DNA from: JBBRMY01 sp038230595
GTDB taxonomy: Bacteria; Bacteroidota; Ignavibacteria; Tepidaquicellales; Tepidaquicellaceae
Direction of reading: 5' to 3'
DNA length: 6,774 nucleotides
NCBI GenBank assembly: GCA_038230595.1
Contig: JBBRMY010000131.1
Location: 1-6,774, forward strand
Shown here: positions 1 through 6,001 of the stretch, one piece after another
How the letters are laid out: each line of letters opens with the position of its first letter
Position numbering within the stretch: the stretch's first letter is position 1
Program-made: the position numbers and the translations under genes
The notes under the pieces: generated by a model
What the model was told of the DNA's origin: nothing
What the model saw: the letters and a program-made list of their open reading frames with translations, nothing else
The model's database searches: none

Positions 1-2
1 AA

Positions 3-113
3 GCGGATTATAAGAAGTATAATGATAGTCATGCATCAGCATTACAGAAGAAGCATCTGGATAAGTATAAAGATAAGTTCATGGCATTCAGGACAGTTTT
101 GGAAGTAGTGTGA
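3..113 (+). CDS. C-terminal fragment of an unidentified protein (5' end outside window)
   Basis: The frame starting at base 3 is open from the window edge to a TGA at 111-113 and gives 36 residues, beginning ADYKKYNDSHASALQKKHLD and ending FRTVLEVV. The composition is rich in Lys, Tyr and Asp and looks like an amphipathic helical tail, which is why this frame was preferred over frame 1, whose product is unconvincing. I do not recognise the family; too little is present to show a domain or catalytic motif. Its stop lies 161 bases before the aldehyde dehydrogenase start, with a cluster of hairpins in between, so an operon with that gene is not supported. Confidence 0.55.
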   Translation, partial: ADYKKYNDSHASALQKKHLDKYKDKFMAFRTVLEVV

Positions 114-148
114 GGATGAAAGAGTTTTGTGTTGGTTTTTTTTATTGC

Positions 149-227
149 GCCCTTTCAGGGCTTAATTGATTTAGGTCTTTTCATAGGGCTTCGCCCTATG
201 TTGATTTATTATGCCCCTTCAGGGCAT
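149..227. repeat. Cluster of three GC-rich palindromes (REP-like)
   Basis: Three short inverted repeats lie in a row in an otherwise AT-rich spacer. The first is GCCCT-TTC-AGGGC (149-161). The second is CATAGGGC-TTC-GCCCTATG (182-200), a perfect 8-bp stem. The third is ATGCCC-CTTCA-GGGCAT (211-227), with a 6-bp stem. All three share a GGGC/GCCC core and a TTC in the loop, so they look like variants of one unit. None is followed by a T-run, which argues against simple intrinsic terminators. Similar GGGC-hairpin clusters recur in intergenic DNA of Bacteroidota, where they resemble REP elements mobilised by RAYT transposases; that identity is inferred, and no transposase is visible here. Confidence 0.6.
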
Positions 228-274
228 CGATAGATAAGCAATAAGATTTTTGGTTTTAGTTTTTTAAAAATATA

Positions 275-1723
275 ATGATAAAACTTCACAATTATATAAA
301 CGGAGAGCTGGTAGCTCCTGTGTCAGGAAAATATTTTGAGAATACTGATCCTGCAACAGGACAGGCATTTTCTTTTATACCTGATTCAGATGAACAGGAT
401 GTAGAGAAAGCTGTGCAAGCTGCAAAAGCTGCTTTCAAAAGCTGGTCTGAAATGCTGGTTGAAGAAAGATCAAAATATTTATTTAAGATCGCTTCTCTTA
501 TAGAGGAGAAAACTGAAAAATTCGCGCTTGCAGAATCAATTGATAACGGCAAGCCATTGACACTTGCAAGAAAAGTGGACATTCCCAGAGCTGTAAAGAA
601 TTTCGAATTTTTTGCATCGGCAGTAATTAATTTTTCAAGTGAATCACATTCAAGCAGTGAAGCATTAAACTATACACTGAGACAACCTGTTGGAATTGTC
701 GGAGCGATCTCTCCATGGAATCTTCCGCTGTATCTTTTTACATGGAAGATAGCACCTGCTCTTGCATGCGGAAATGTTGTAGTTGCCAAGCCCTCTGAGA
801 TAACTCCTTTCACTGCTTTTTTACTTTCAGAGGTTTGCAGGGAAGCAGGATTACCGCCCGGAGTTCTGAATATTATTCATGGTTACGGAGCAAAAGTCGG
901 TGCATCAATTGTTACTCATCCAGAAATTAAAACTATAACCTTTACAGGCGGTACCGAAACAGGAAAGCAAATAGCTTCTGTTGCAGCTCCTATGTTCAAA
1001 AAACTTTCGCTCGAGCTAGGCGGAAAAAATCCCGTTATAATTTTTGATGATTGTGATTACGATGATATGCTTGAAACTACAGTCCGTTCTTCTTTCACCA
1101 ATCAGGGAGAAATATGTCTTTGCGGTTCAAGAATATTTGTGCAGAGTTCGCTCTATGAAAAATTCAAAAATGATTTTGTTGAAAAAACAAAAGCACTAAA
1201 GGTCGGAGATCCATTAGATCCTTTAACCAATATGGGAGCGATAGTTTCAAAGCAGCATTTTGAAAAACTTCTTTCTTACATTGAGCTTGCCAAAACCGAA
1301 GGGGGTACAATATTATGTGGTGGAAAATCTGTTATCCCTGATAGTGATAATAATCGATGTGGAAAAGGCTTTTTTATTGAACCAACTGTCATTGAAGGCT
1401 TATCTTATAATTGCAGGACAAACACTGAAGAAATTTTCGGACCCATAGTTACTATACTTCCTTTTGAAAATGAAATAGACGCTTTAATGATGGCAAATTC
1501 AACATCTTATGGTTTGGCATCGATTGTGTGGAGTATGGATATTAAGAGAGCAAACAGAGTAGCCTCACTATTGAATTCCGGTATAATCTGGATAAATTGC
1601 TGGATGGAAAGGGATCTTCGCACCCCATTTGGAGGAATGAATAATTCCGGTGTAGGCAGAGAAGGTGGAAATGAAGCATTGAGATTTTTTACAGAACCAA
1701 AAAATGTTTGTATAAAGCTTTAA
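275..1723 (+). CDS. Aldehyde dehydrogenase, ALDH8 / 2-aminomuconate- or 2-hydroxymuconate-semialdehyde dehydrogenase type
   Basis: This predicted cytosolic enzyme oxidises an aldehyde to the carboxylic acid with NAD(P)+. At 482 residues it is full length for the ALDH superfamily. Visible motifs are SPWNLP (146-151, oxyanion Asn149), AKPSE (171-175, cofactor-binding Lys172), FTGGTETG (223-230, Rossmann region), ELGGKNP (247-253, general base Glu247), NQGEICLCGSR (276-286, catalytic Cys281) and EEIFGP (385-390). The NQGEICLC motif and the C-terminal stretch with RDLRTPFGG (446-454), SGVGREGG and FFTEPKN match the ALDH8/hydroxymuconate group better than betaine-aldehyde or general ALDHs. Arg105, Arg446 and Arg449 are candidates for binding a substrate carboxylate (inferred). 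No ring-cleavage dioxygenase, decarboxylase or kynurenine-pathway gene is adjacent, so the substrate stays open. The ATG at 275 starts just ahead of the conserved NYINGE segment; no clear ribosome binding site precedes it, only an A-rich leader. Confidence 0.92.
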   Translation: MIKLHNYINGELVAPVSGKYFENTDPATGQAFSFIPDSDEQDVEKAVQAAKAAFKSWSEMLVEERSKYLFKIASLIEEKTEKFALAESIDNGKPLTLARKVDIPRAVKNFEFFASAVINFSSESHSSSEALNYTLRQPVGIVGAISPWNLPLYLFTWKIAPALACGNVVVAKPSEITPFTAFLLSEVCREAGLPPGVLNIIHGYGAKVGASIVTHPEIKTITFTGGTETGKQIASVAAPMFKKLSLELGGKNPVIIFDDCDYDDMLETTVRSSFTNQGEICLCGSRIFVQSSLYEKFKNDFVEKTKALKVGDPLDPLTNMGAIVSKQHFEKLLSYIELAKTEGGTILCGGKSVIPDSDNNRCGKGFFIEPTVIEGLSYNCRTNTEEIFGPIVTILPFENEIDALMMANSTSYGLASIVWSMDIKRANRVASLLNSGIIWINCWMERDLRTPFGGMNNSGVGREGGNEALRFFTEPKNVCIKL

Positions 1724-1796
1724 TCAATATAAAACCCCAAACAGGGCTTAAATTTATAAGTGTAAAGAAAAACATAGTCGGAAGACTTTATTTTTT

Positions 1797-1835
1797 CTGC
1801 AATATTATATTTTAATGTCAATATTGCAGTTTTTT
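1797..1835 (+). terminator. Intrinsic terminator after the aldehyde dehydrogenase gene
   Basis: A perfect 10-bp inverted repeat, CTGCAATATT (1797-1806) and AATATTGCAG (1820-1829), encloses a 13-base loop and is followed at once by six Ts (1830-1835). It begins 73 bases after the dehydrogenase stop. On the minus strand the tail would be A-rich, so it acts on plus-strand transcripts only. It separates the dehydrogenase from the next gene. The remaining spacer (1836-1936) is very AT-rich and should carry that gene's promoter. A weak candidate is TTCTGA (1841-1846) with TATAGT (1863-1868), too poor to call. Confidence 0.8.
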
Positions 1836-1936
1836 AGAGGTTCTGATAGTTAAATAATCAGATATAGTTTTAATTTATTTATTTTTAAACAAATTTTTGC
1901 TATTCTTAAACAATAAGAAGGGATTGAAAGCTACAA

Positions 1937-3334
1937 ATGGCGGAAAAAAATAAGGAAGAAACTAAAATAAAAAGAAAAGATAAGATAAGAATTGCTTCCG
2001 GACAGGGTTTTTGGGGTGATCTGATAGATGCTCCTTTAAAACAAGCAACTGGCGGTCCGGTAGATTACATAATGATGGATTATCTTGCAGAAGTTACGAT
2101 GTCTATCCTTCAAAAGCAAAAGCTTAAGGATCCGAGGTTTGGTTATGCAAGGGATATACCTCCATTAATGGAGAAGCTTCTTCCGGTCATAAAAGAAAAA
2201 GGAATTAAGGTTATAACCAATGGCGGCGGAGTAAATCCGGTTGCATGCATGGAAGCAGTTTTTGAAGTCGCAAAAAAGTTGGGAATAAAAGACCTGAAGA
2301 TCGGAGTTGTAACCGGAGATAATATTCTGGATGAAGTTGATGAAATGGTTTCGAGAGGAGTGGCATTAAAAAATATGGAGACGGGGCAGAACGTAAGTGA
2401 AGTCCGTGAAAAAATTTTAAGCGCGAATGTTTATTTAGGAGCAGCACCTGTAGTTGAAGCTTTAAAGCAGGGAGCAGACATAGTCATAACGGGAAGAGTA
2501 ACAGATACAGGACTTACTCTTGCTCCAATGATATATGAGTTTGGCTGGGATATGAATGATTTTGATCTTATGGCTGCTGGAACAGTTGCAGGACATATAC
2601 TGGAATGCGGCGGACAGGCGAGTGGCGGAAATTTTCTCGGAGACTGGGAAAACATAGATCTTGCAGAGATAGGTTTCCCTATTGCAGAAGCATATCCAGA
2701 CGGAACATTCACAATTACAAAGCATGAAAATACCGGCGGAAGAGTAAGTGTTGAAACAGTAAGTGAACAGCTTGTTTATGAGATCGGAGATCCAAAGGAT
2801 TATATTACTCCGGATTGTATTGCTGATTTCACGTCAATTCAGCTTGAAGATGCCGGAGAAAATAAAGTAAAAGTATCCGGAGTAAAAGGACTTCCTGCAA
2901 CTGAATTTTATAAAGTTTCAATGTCATATTCTGACGGATATGCAGCAACAGGAGCACTAACTTATTCATGGCCTGATGCCTTAAAGAAAGCAGAAGTAGC
3001 TGACAGAATATTAAGAAAAAGATTAGAGAACCTTGAACTGACCTTTGATGAGATCAGAACAGAGTATCAGGGTTATAATGCTTGCCACGGTCCTCTCGCA
3101 AAAAAATATGATGATCAGAATGAGGTAGTTTTAAGAATTGCAGTTAGATCACAGGATAAAAACTCAGTTGAGAGATTCGGAAAAGAAATAGCACCTTTGA
3201 TCTTAACCGGACCTCCTGCAGTAACAGGCTTTGCAGGTGGAAGACCAAAAGCTTCTGATGTTGTAGCATACTGGCCTGCATTAATTTCTAAAAAAGAAGT
3301 ACAGTCAAAGGTGGAAGTAAGAAGCTTAAGATAA
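1937..3334 (+). CDS. AtuA-family protein (DUF1446, acyclic terpene utilisation-like)
   Basis: The 465-residue protein matches the DUF1446/AtuA family across its length. Recognisable conserved blocks are ASGQGFWGD (20-28), YIMMDYLAE (44-52), TNGGGVNP (94-101), ITGRVTDTGLTLAP (184-197), HILECGGQASGG (220-231), the HENTGGRVS segment with the following GDPKDYITPD (263-293), YSDGYAATGA (331-340), NACHGP (381-386) and GPPAVTGFAGGRPKASDV (425-442). AtuA was named from the Pseudomonas acyclic terpene degradation cluster, but its reaction is not established and most relatives occur outside such clusters. This copy is the short form, without the extra C-terminal domain of longer relatives. There is no signal peptide, so it is probably cytosolic. 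A G-rich AAGAAGGGA stretch (1916-1924) lies rather far upstream; GAAAG (1926-1930) is better spaced. The first residues (2-16) are charged and not conserved, so the start could be slightly further in. Confidence 0.9.
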   Translation: MAEKNKEETKIKRKDKIRIASGQGFWGDLIDAPLKQATGGPVDYIMMDYLAEVTMSILQKQKLKDPRFGYARDIPPLMEKLLPVIKEKGIKVITNGGGVNPVACMEAVFEVAKKLGIKDLKIGVVTGDNILDEVDEMVSRGVALKNMETGQNVSEVREKILSANVYLGAAPVVEALKQGADIVITGRVTDTGLTLAPMIYEFGWDMNDFDLMAAGTVAGHILECGGQASGGNFLGDWENIDLAEIGFPIAEAYPDGTFTITKHENTGGRVSVETVSEQLVYEIGDPKDYITPDCIADFTSIQLEDAGENKVKVSGVKGLPATEFYKVSMSYSDGYAATGALTYSWPDALKKAEVADRILRKRLENLELTFDEIRTEYQGYNACHGPLAKKYDDQNEVVLRIAVRSQDKNSVERFGKEIAPLILTGPPAVTGFAGGRPKASDVVAYWPALISKKEVQSKVEVRSLR

Positions 3335-3341
3335 ATTTACT

Positions 3342-3354
3342 TTATCTGAGATAA
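3342..3354. repeat. Short palindrome in the atuA-like/hydrolase gap
   Basis: TTATCT-G-AGATAA is a perfect 6-bp inverted repeat around one base and lies inside the 35-base gap between the two genes. It may be a weak RNA hairpin (five pairs, three-base loop) or a protein-binding half-site pair. In AT-rich DNA a chance occurrence is also quite possible, and there is no T-run after it, so it is not a terminator. Confidence 0.25.
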
Positions 3355-3369
3355 TTTAAATTCTTTATT

Positions 3370-4332
3370 ATGTATATGGAAAATAGCTCTAAAAGTTCAA
3401 CATGGTACTTTAACTGGAAGCAGGATCTTATAAAAGATCTTCAGGCTAACAGTGCTGTGCTTAGAACCACTGCAGGAGATATAGAATATGCAGTTAAAGG
3501 AAATACAGGTCCTGTTATAACTGCCTTTCACGAATCACCGGGCGGATATGATCAGTCTGTTACTATGTTCAATGATCTTTTTTATAAAGGATTCAGATTT
3601 ATAACATGGTCACGACCCGGATATCTCAGAACACCGATCACAGTAGGAAGAACTTTTGATCAGCAGGCAGACGCGCTTATTCCGTTACTTGATCATTTTA
3701 AGGTCGCAAAAACTGCGCTTATTGCTTCATCTACCGGAGCTCCTGTAGCGCTTCAGTTCGCTATAAGACATCCTGACAGAGTATGGGCAATTGTACTTGT
3801 AAACCCTGTTTCTCAAAAATATGATATCAACTCGGCAAAAAAATCCGAAAGATTTATTTCAAAGCTGACATTTAACGATCCTACAATTTATTTGTACAAT
3901 CTCTTTACAAAATATGCAACATCATCAGTTGTTAAATCTATTGTAAAAATGGAAAGTGATTTTGACAATGAAAGACTGAATGATGAAGTCGATAAAATAA
4001 TGAGCAGCCCGAAAAAACTTAATGCAGTTTTAGGTTTGATCAGATCTATGAGCCCGATCAGCATTCGCGCTGAAGGCTTGCAAAATGATATTTATCAGTG
4101 CGCAAATATTGAAGGATTTGATTTTAAAAAAATAACTGCGCCAATGCTCATAGTTAGAGGAAAGCATGATGCAGATGTAACACTGCATCATTCCGGCTAC
4201 ATAACATCTAATGTAAAGCATGCTGAGCTTTATACTGTTGAGGATGCCTTTCATATTCTTAATGTTTCTGACAGTCATCCGCAAACAGTAGCAAAGAAAC
4301 TTGAATTCCTGGCAAAACATAAACCATATTAA
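3370..4332 (+). CDS. Alpha/beta hydrolase fold protein
   Basis: A 320-residue predicted cytosolic hydrolase of the alpha/beta fold. In order, the sequence shows an oxyanion-hole loop HESPGG (54-59, equivalent to HGxPG), the strand FITWSRPGYLRTP (77-89, the usual D-xRGxGxS region), a nucleophile elbow IASSTGAPVALQFA with candidate Ser121, a cap region (about 150-250), GKHDAD with candidate acid Asp267, and DAFHILN with candidate base His295. The elbow is ASSTG rather than the usual GxSxG, but the rest of the triad is in register. It starts 35 bases after the AtuA-like gene with no terminator between, so the two are probably cotranscribed. Substrate is unknown: esters, lactones or C-C bonds of ring-fission products are all handled by this fold. 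The first ATG (3370) is used; the ATG two codons later (3376) is equally possible, and neither has a clear ribosome binding site. Confidence 0.88.
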   Translation: MYMENSSKSSTWYFNWKQDLIKDLQANSAVLRTTAGDIEYAVKGNTGPVITAFHESPGGYDQSVTMFNDLFYKGFRFITWSRPGYLRTPITVGRTFDQQADALIPLLDHFKVAKTALIASSTGAPVALQFAIRHPDRVWAIVLVNPVSQKYDINSAKKSERFISKLTFNDPTIYLYNLFTKYATSSVVKSIVKMESDFDNERLNDEVDKIMSSPKKLNAVLGLIRSMSPISIRAEGLQNDIYQCANIEGFDFKKITAPMLIVRGKHDADVTLHHSGYITSNVKHAELYTVEDAFHILNVSDSHPQTVAKKLEFLAKHKPY

Positions 4333-4399
4333 TACTTCTTGCCGTCATTCGAGAAGTCGGTTAATTCTTTGTCCCTTTTTTTATCGAAAACATAAAAGT

Positions 4400-4436
4400 A
4401 ACCTGACAGGGGGAAACCTGTCAGGTTTGATTTTGC
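4400..4436. terminator. Bidirectional terminator between convergent genes
   Basis: A perfect 11-bp inverted repeat, AACCTGACAGG (4400-4410) and CCTGTCAGGTT (4417-4427), with a six-base loop forms a strong stem. On the plus strand it is followed by TGATTTTG. On the minus strand it is followed by an ACTTTTATGTTTTC tail. It lies 67 bases after the hydrolase stop and 32 bases beyond the stop of the minus-strand gene, the expected place for a shared terminator. A separate T-run at 4376-4382 in the same spacer has no strong stem directly before it. Confidence 0.75.
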
Positions 4437-4459
4437 ATAAATAAATAATTACACCACCC

Positions 4460-5779
4460 CTACTTCACCAGCACCATACGTTTGGTATCAACAAAACTAA
4501 TTGCTTCGATCCTATAGAAGTAAACACCGCTGGCAAATGAAGCACCATCGAATGTTACGGAATAATTACCCTGATCCTTAACTTCATTAACTAATTCCTT
4601 AACCATTCTTCCCACCATATCATATACCTTTATCAAAACAAAGCCTGATTTAGGCAAAGAATATTTGATGTTTGTAGTTGGATTGAACGGGTTAGGAAAA
4701 TTCTGAGATAAAGAAAAATTTGATACTACAGAATTTTCTTTTGATCCTACAGATTCACTTTTTAGACCACCGACAAGCATTAAATGTTCTGTTCGCAGCT
4801 TGTCCTTATCTTCTTTTCTTGCAGATCTTATCGACTGTTTTTTTATTTCAATTGCCGCATAATCTTTTTGTTGCGGCAGTAATATCTTTCTTCCGTTAAC
4901 AATATTTACTTTCTTGCTTTCGTTGCTCTTTACTTCTTTTTGATACATTAATTTTATTGTTTCCTTAATGGGTTTAATGTCTTCAGAAGATGAGATCATT
5001 TCAAGCTTCTTAAGATCTTCTTTTTTAGTAATAATGCTGTTTTGATTGAGATCTTTAATTCTTGAAATTTCCTGATCATCAAGGTTTAAATATGTATTCT
5101 CATTTATTGAACCTCCTTTATTTCCTCCCGCTCCGTTAAGTAAATCTTCTAATGCATCTGCATCCCAAGTTGCTAAAAGCCTTTCATTCGGATTTGGATT
5201 ATACATTGCAATCATATCATATCCCAGTTTTGCATCATAAAACTCGCCCATATTTGTAAGACATTCTAATGTCATTTCATACATGGCATCACAAAATTTG
5301 CTATCATAATTACCTGATGCTATTTTATTTTCAAGGTACAAGTTAAAATCTCCCCAGAGAATAACCCGCTGCTGCATATTGCTGAAGGTATCCAGAATAT
5401 TATATGCTTTATCCATCCGGCTTAAAGCTTCAGATAAATATTGACATGAGGGGTAATCGCTTATTATATGTTTTGCTGTAATAACGGCATCAAGATAATT
5501 ACCATTATCAAAATGATCATTCAGTTGGCCATAAAGACGGTCTTCGATTGAAATCGGTTCAGAATAAGAACTTCTAAGAGGAATTGAATCTAAAATGCCA
5601 TTTCCTCTGTCAATAACGGAATAACCTATAATATCACCTTGCGAGCAAGCATAGTTCGGATCCCAAATTACAGTCATAGGATCGCCATTTACATTTAAAA
5701 GAGAGCATCTTGGAGGAGTCGGTGAAAAACAATTTTCCCTTGCAAACAATTCAGTTTCGGAAGAATTAAAAGAACCCAT
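4460..5779 (-). CDS. C-terminal portion: helical-repeat region plus T9SS type A sorting domain
   Basis: The stretch from the first Met after the amber stop has 439 residues; the open frame really extends back to 5998. Residues 1-75 look like the end of the beta-structured region. Residues 80-215 are predicted helical, with a tetratricopeptide-like pattern (LNDHFDNGNYLDAVITAKHI, then ISDYPSCQYLSEALSRMDKA). Residues 220-350 form a Lys/Glu/Ser-rich, probably flexible linker. Residues 355-439 are a type A sorting domain: FSLSQNFPNPFNPTTNIKYS, LIKVYDMVGRMVKELV, SGVYFYRIEA and the terminal KRMVLVK. In Bacteroidota this domain directs passage through the outer membrane by the T9SS and is then removed, leaving the cargo on the surface or released. 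ATG 5779 has no ribosome binding site and sits mid-domain, so it is unlikely to be a true start. Confidence 0.85.
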   Translation of the reverse strand: MGSFNSSETELFARENCFSPTPPRCSLLNVNGDPMTVIWDPNYACSQGDIIGYSVIDRGNGILDSIPLRSSYSEPISIEDRLYGQLNDHFDNGNYLDAVITAKHIISDYPSCQYLSEALSRMDKAYNILDTFSNMQQRVILWGDFNLYLENKIASGNYDSKFCDAMYEMTLECLTNMGEFYDAKLGYDMIAMYNPNPNERLLATWDADALEDLLNGAGGNKGGSINENTYLNLDDQEISRIKDLNQNSIITKKEDLKKLEMISSSEDIKPIKETIKLMYQKEVKSNESKKVNIVNGRKILLPQQKDYAAIEIKKQSIRSARKEDKDKLRTEHLMLVGGLKSESVGSKENSVVSNFSLSQNFPNPFNPTTNIKYSLPKSGFVLIKVYDMVGRMVKELVNEVKDQGNYSVTFDGASFASGVYFYRIEAISFVDTKRMVLVK

Positions 5780-5998
5780 AAAATGGCTTCCTATATAGCT
5801 AGTTTCAAAAATATTTCTACCATGATCTGAATAAAACTGGCTTTCCGTATTGTCAGAAAATATATTTCCGGTTTCGGTTGATGAACCTGAATTATAAGTT
5901 GTCAGAGTATTTGCACCACCTTCAAAAAGAAGCTCATCAAATTCAGTTATGCTTGGCGCCAGTATAGAAGTTGATTGGTAACTGTTCTGTATATTATT

Positions 5999-6001
5999 CT
6001 A
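5999..6001 (-). other. In-frame amber stop splitting the secreted protein
   Basis: The minus strand reads AAT GCG CTA TAG AAT AAT ATA, i.e. N-A-L-stop-N-N-I. The frame on both sides is the same, and the ATG at 5779 lies exactly 73 codons downstream of it. One base change from CAG, AAG, GAG, TAT, TAC, TGG, TCG or TTG would create it. The gene's own terminal stop is also TAG, so general reassignment of TAG as a sense codon is unlikely. Confidence 0.75.

Noticed and set aside
149..227. Possible CRISPR array from the three similar palindromes
   Set aside because: The units differ in length and sequence, the gaps between them are about 20 and 10 bases, and there are no regular spacers and no cas genes.
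292..582. Minus-strand open frame opposite the aldehyde dehydrogenase
   Set aside because: It is antisense to a clearly conserved gene, its Ser-rich product resembles no known domain, and it has no start signal.
1842..1862. TCTGAT/ATCAGA inverted repeat as an operator upstream of the AtuA-like gene
   Set aside because: Only six bases per arm in very AT-rich DNA, with no second copy near the other promoter regions; chance is the simpler explanation.
2211..2725. Three overlapping minus-strand open frames opposite the AtuA-like gene
   Set aside because: They overlap each other and lie fully within a conserved coding region; their translations are low-complexity and unconvincing.
4030..4320. 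Minus-strand open frame opposite the hydrolase 3' end
   Set aside because: It is antisense to the conserved acid and base region of the hydrolase and its Cys/Met/Ile-rich product looks like a shadow translation.
4334..4383. Second terminator after the hydrolase (ACTTCT/AGAAGT plus T-run at 4376-4382)
   Set aside because: The stem is only six pairs with a 12-base loop and lies about 18 bases before the T-run, so it does not form a proper intrinsic terminator.
4460..4462. TAG as a reassigned sense codon (pyrrolysine or alternative code)
   Set aside because: The same gene ends in TAG right after a canonical T9SS terminal KRMVLVK, which marks the true end. No pyrrolysine machinery is visible, and the other genes use TAA or TGA.
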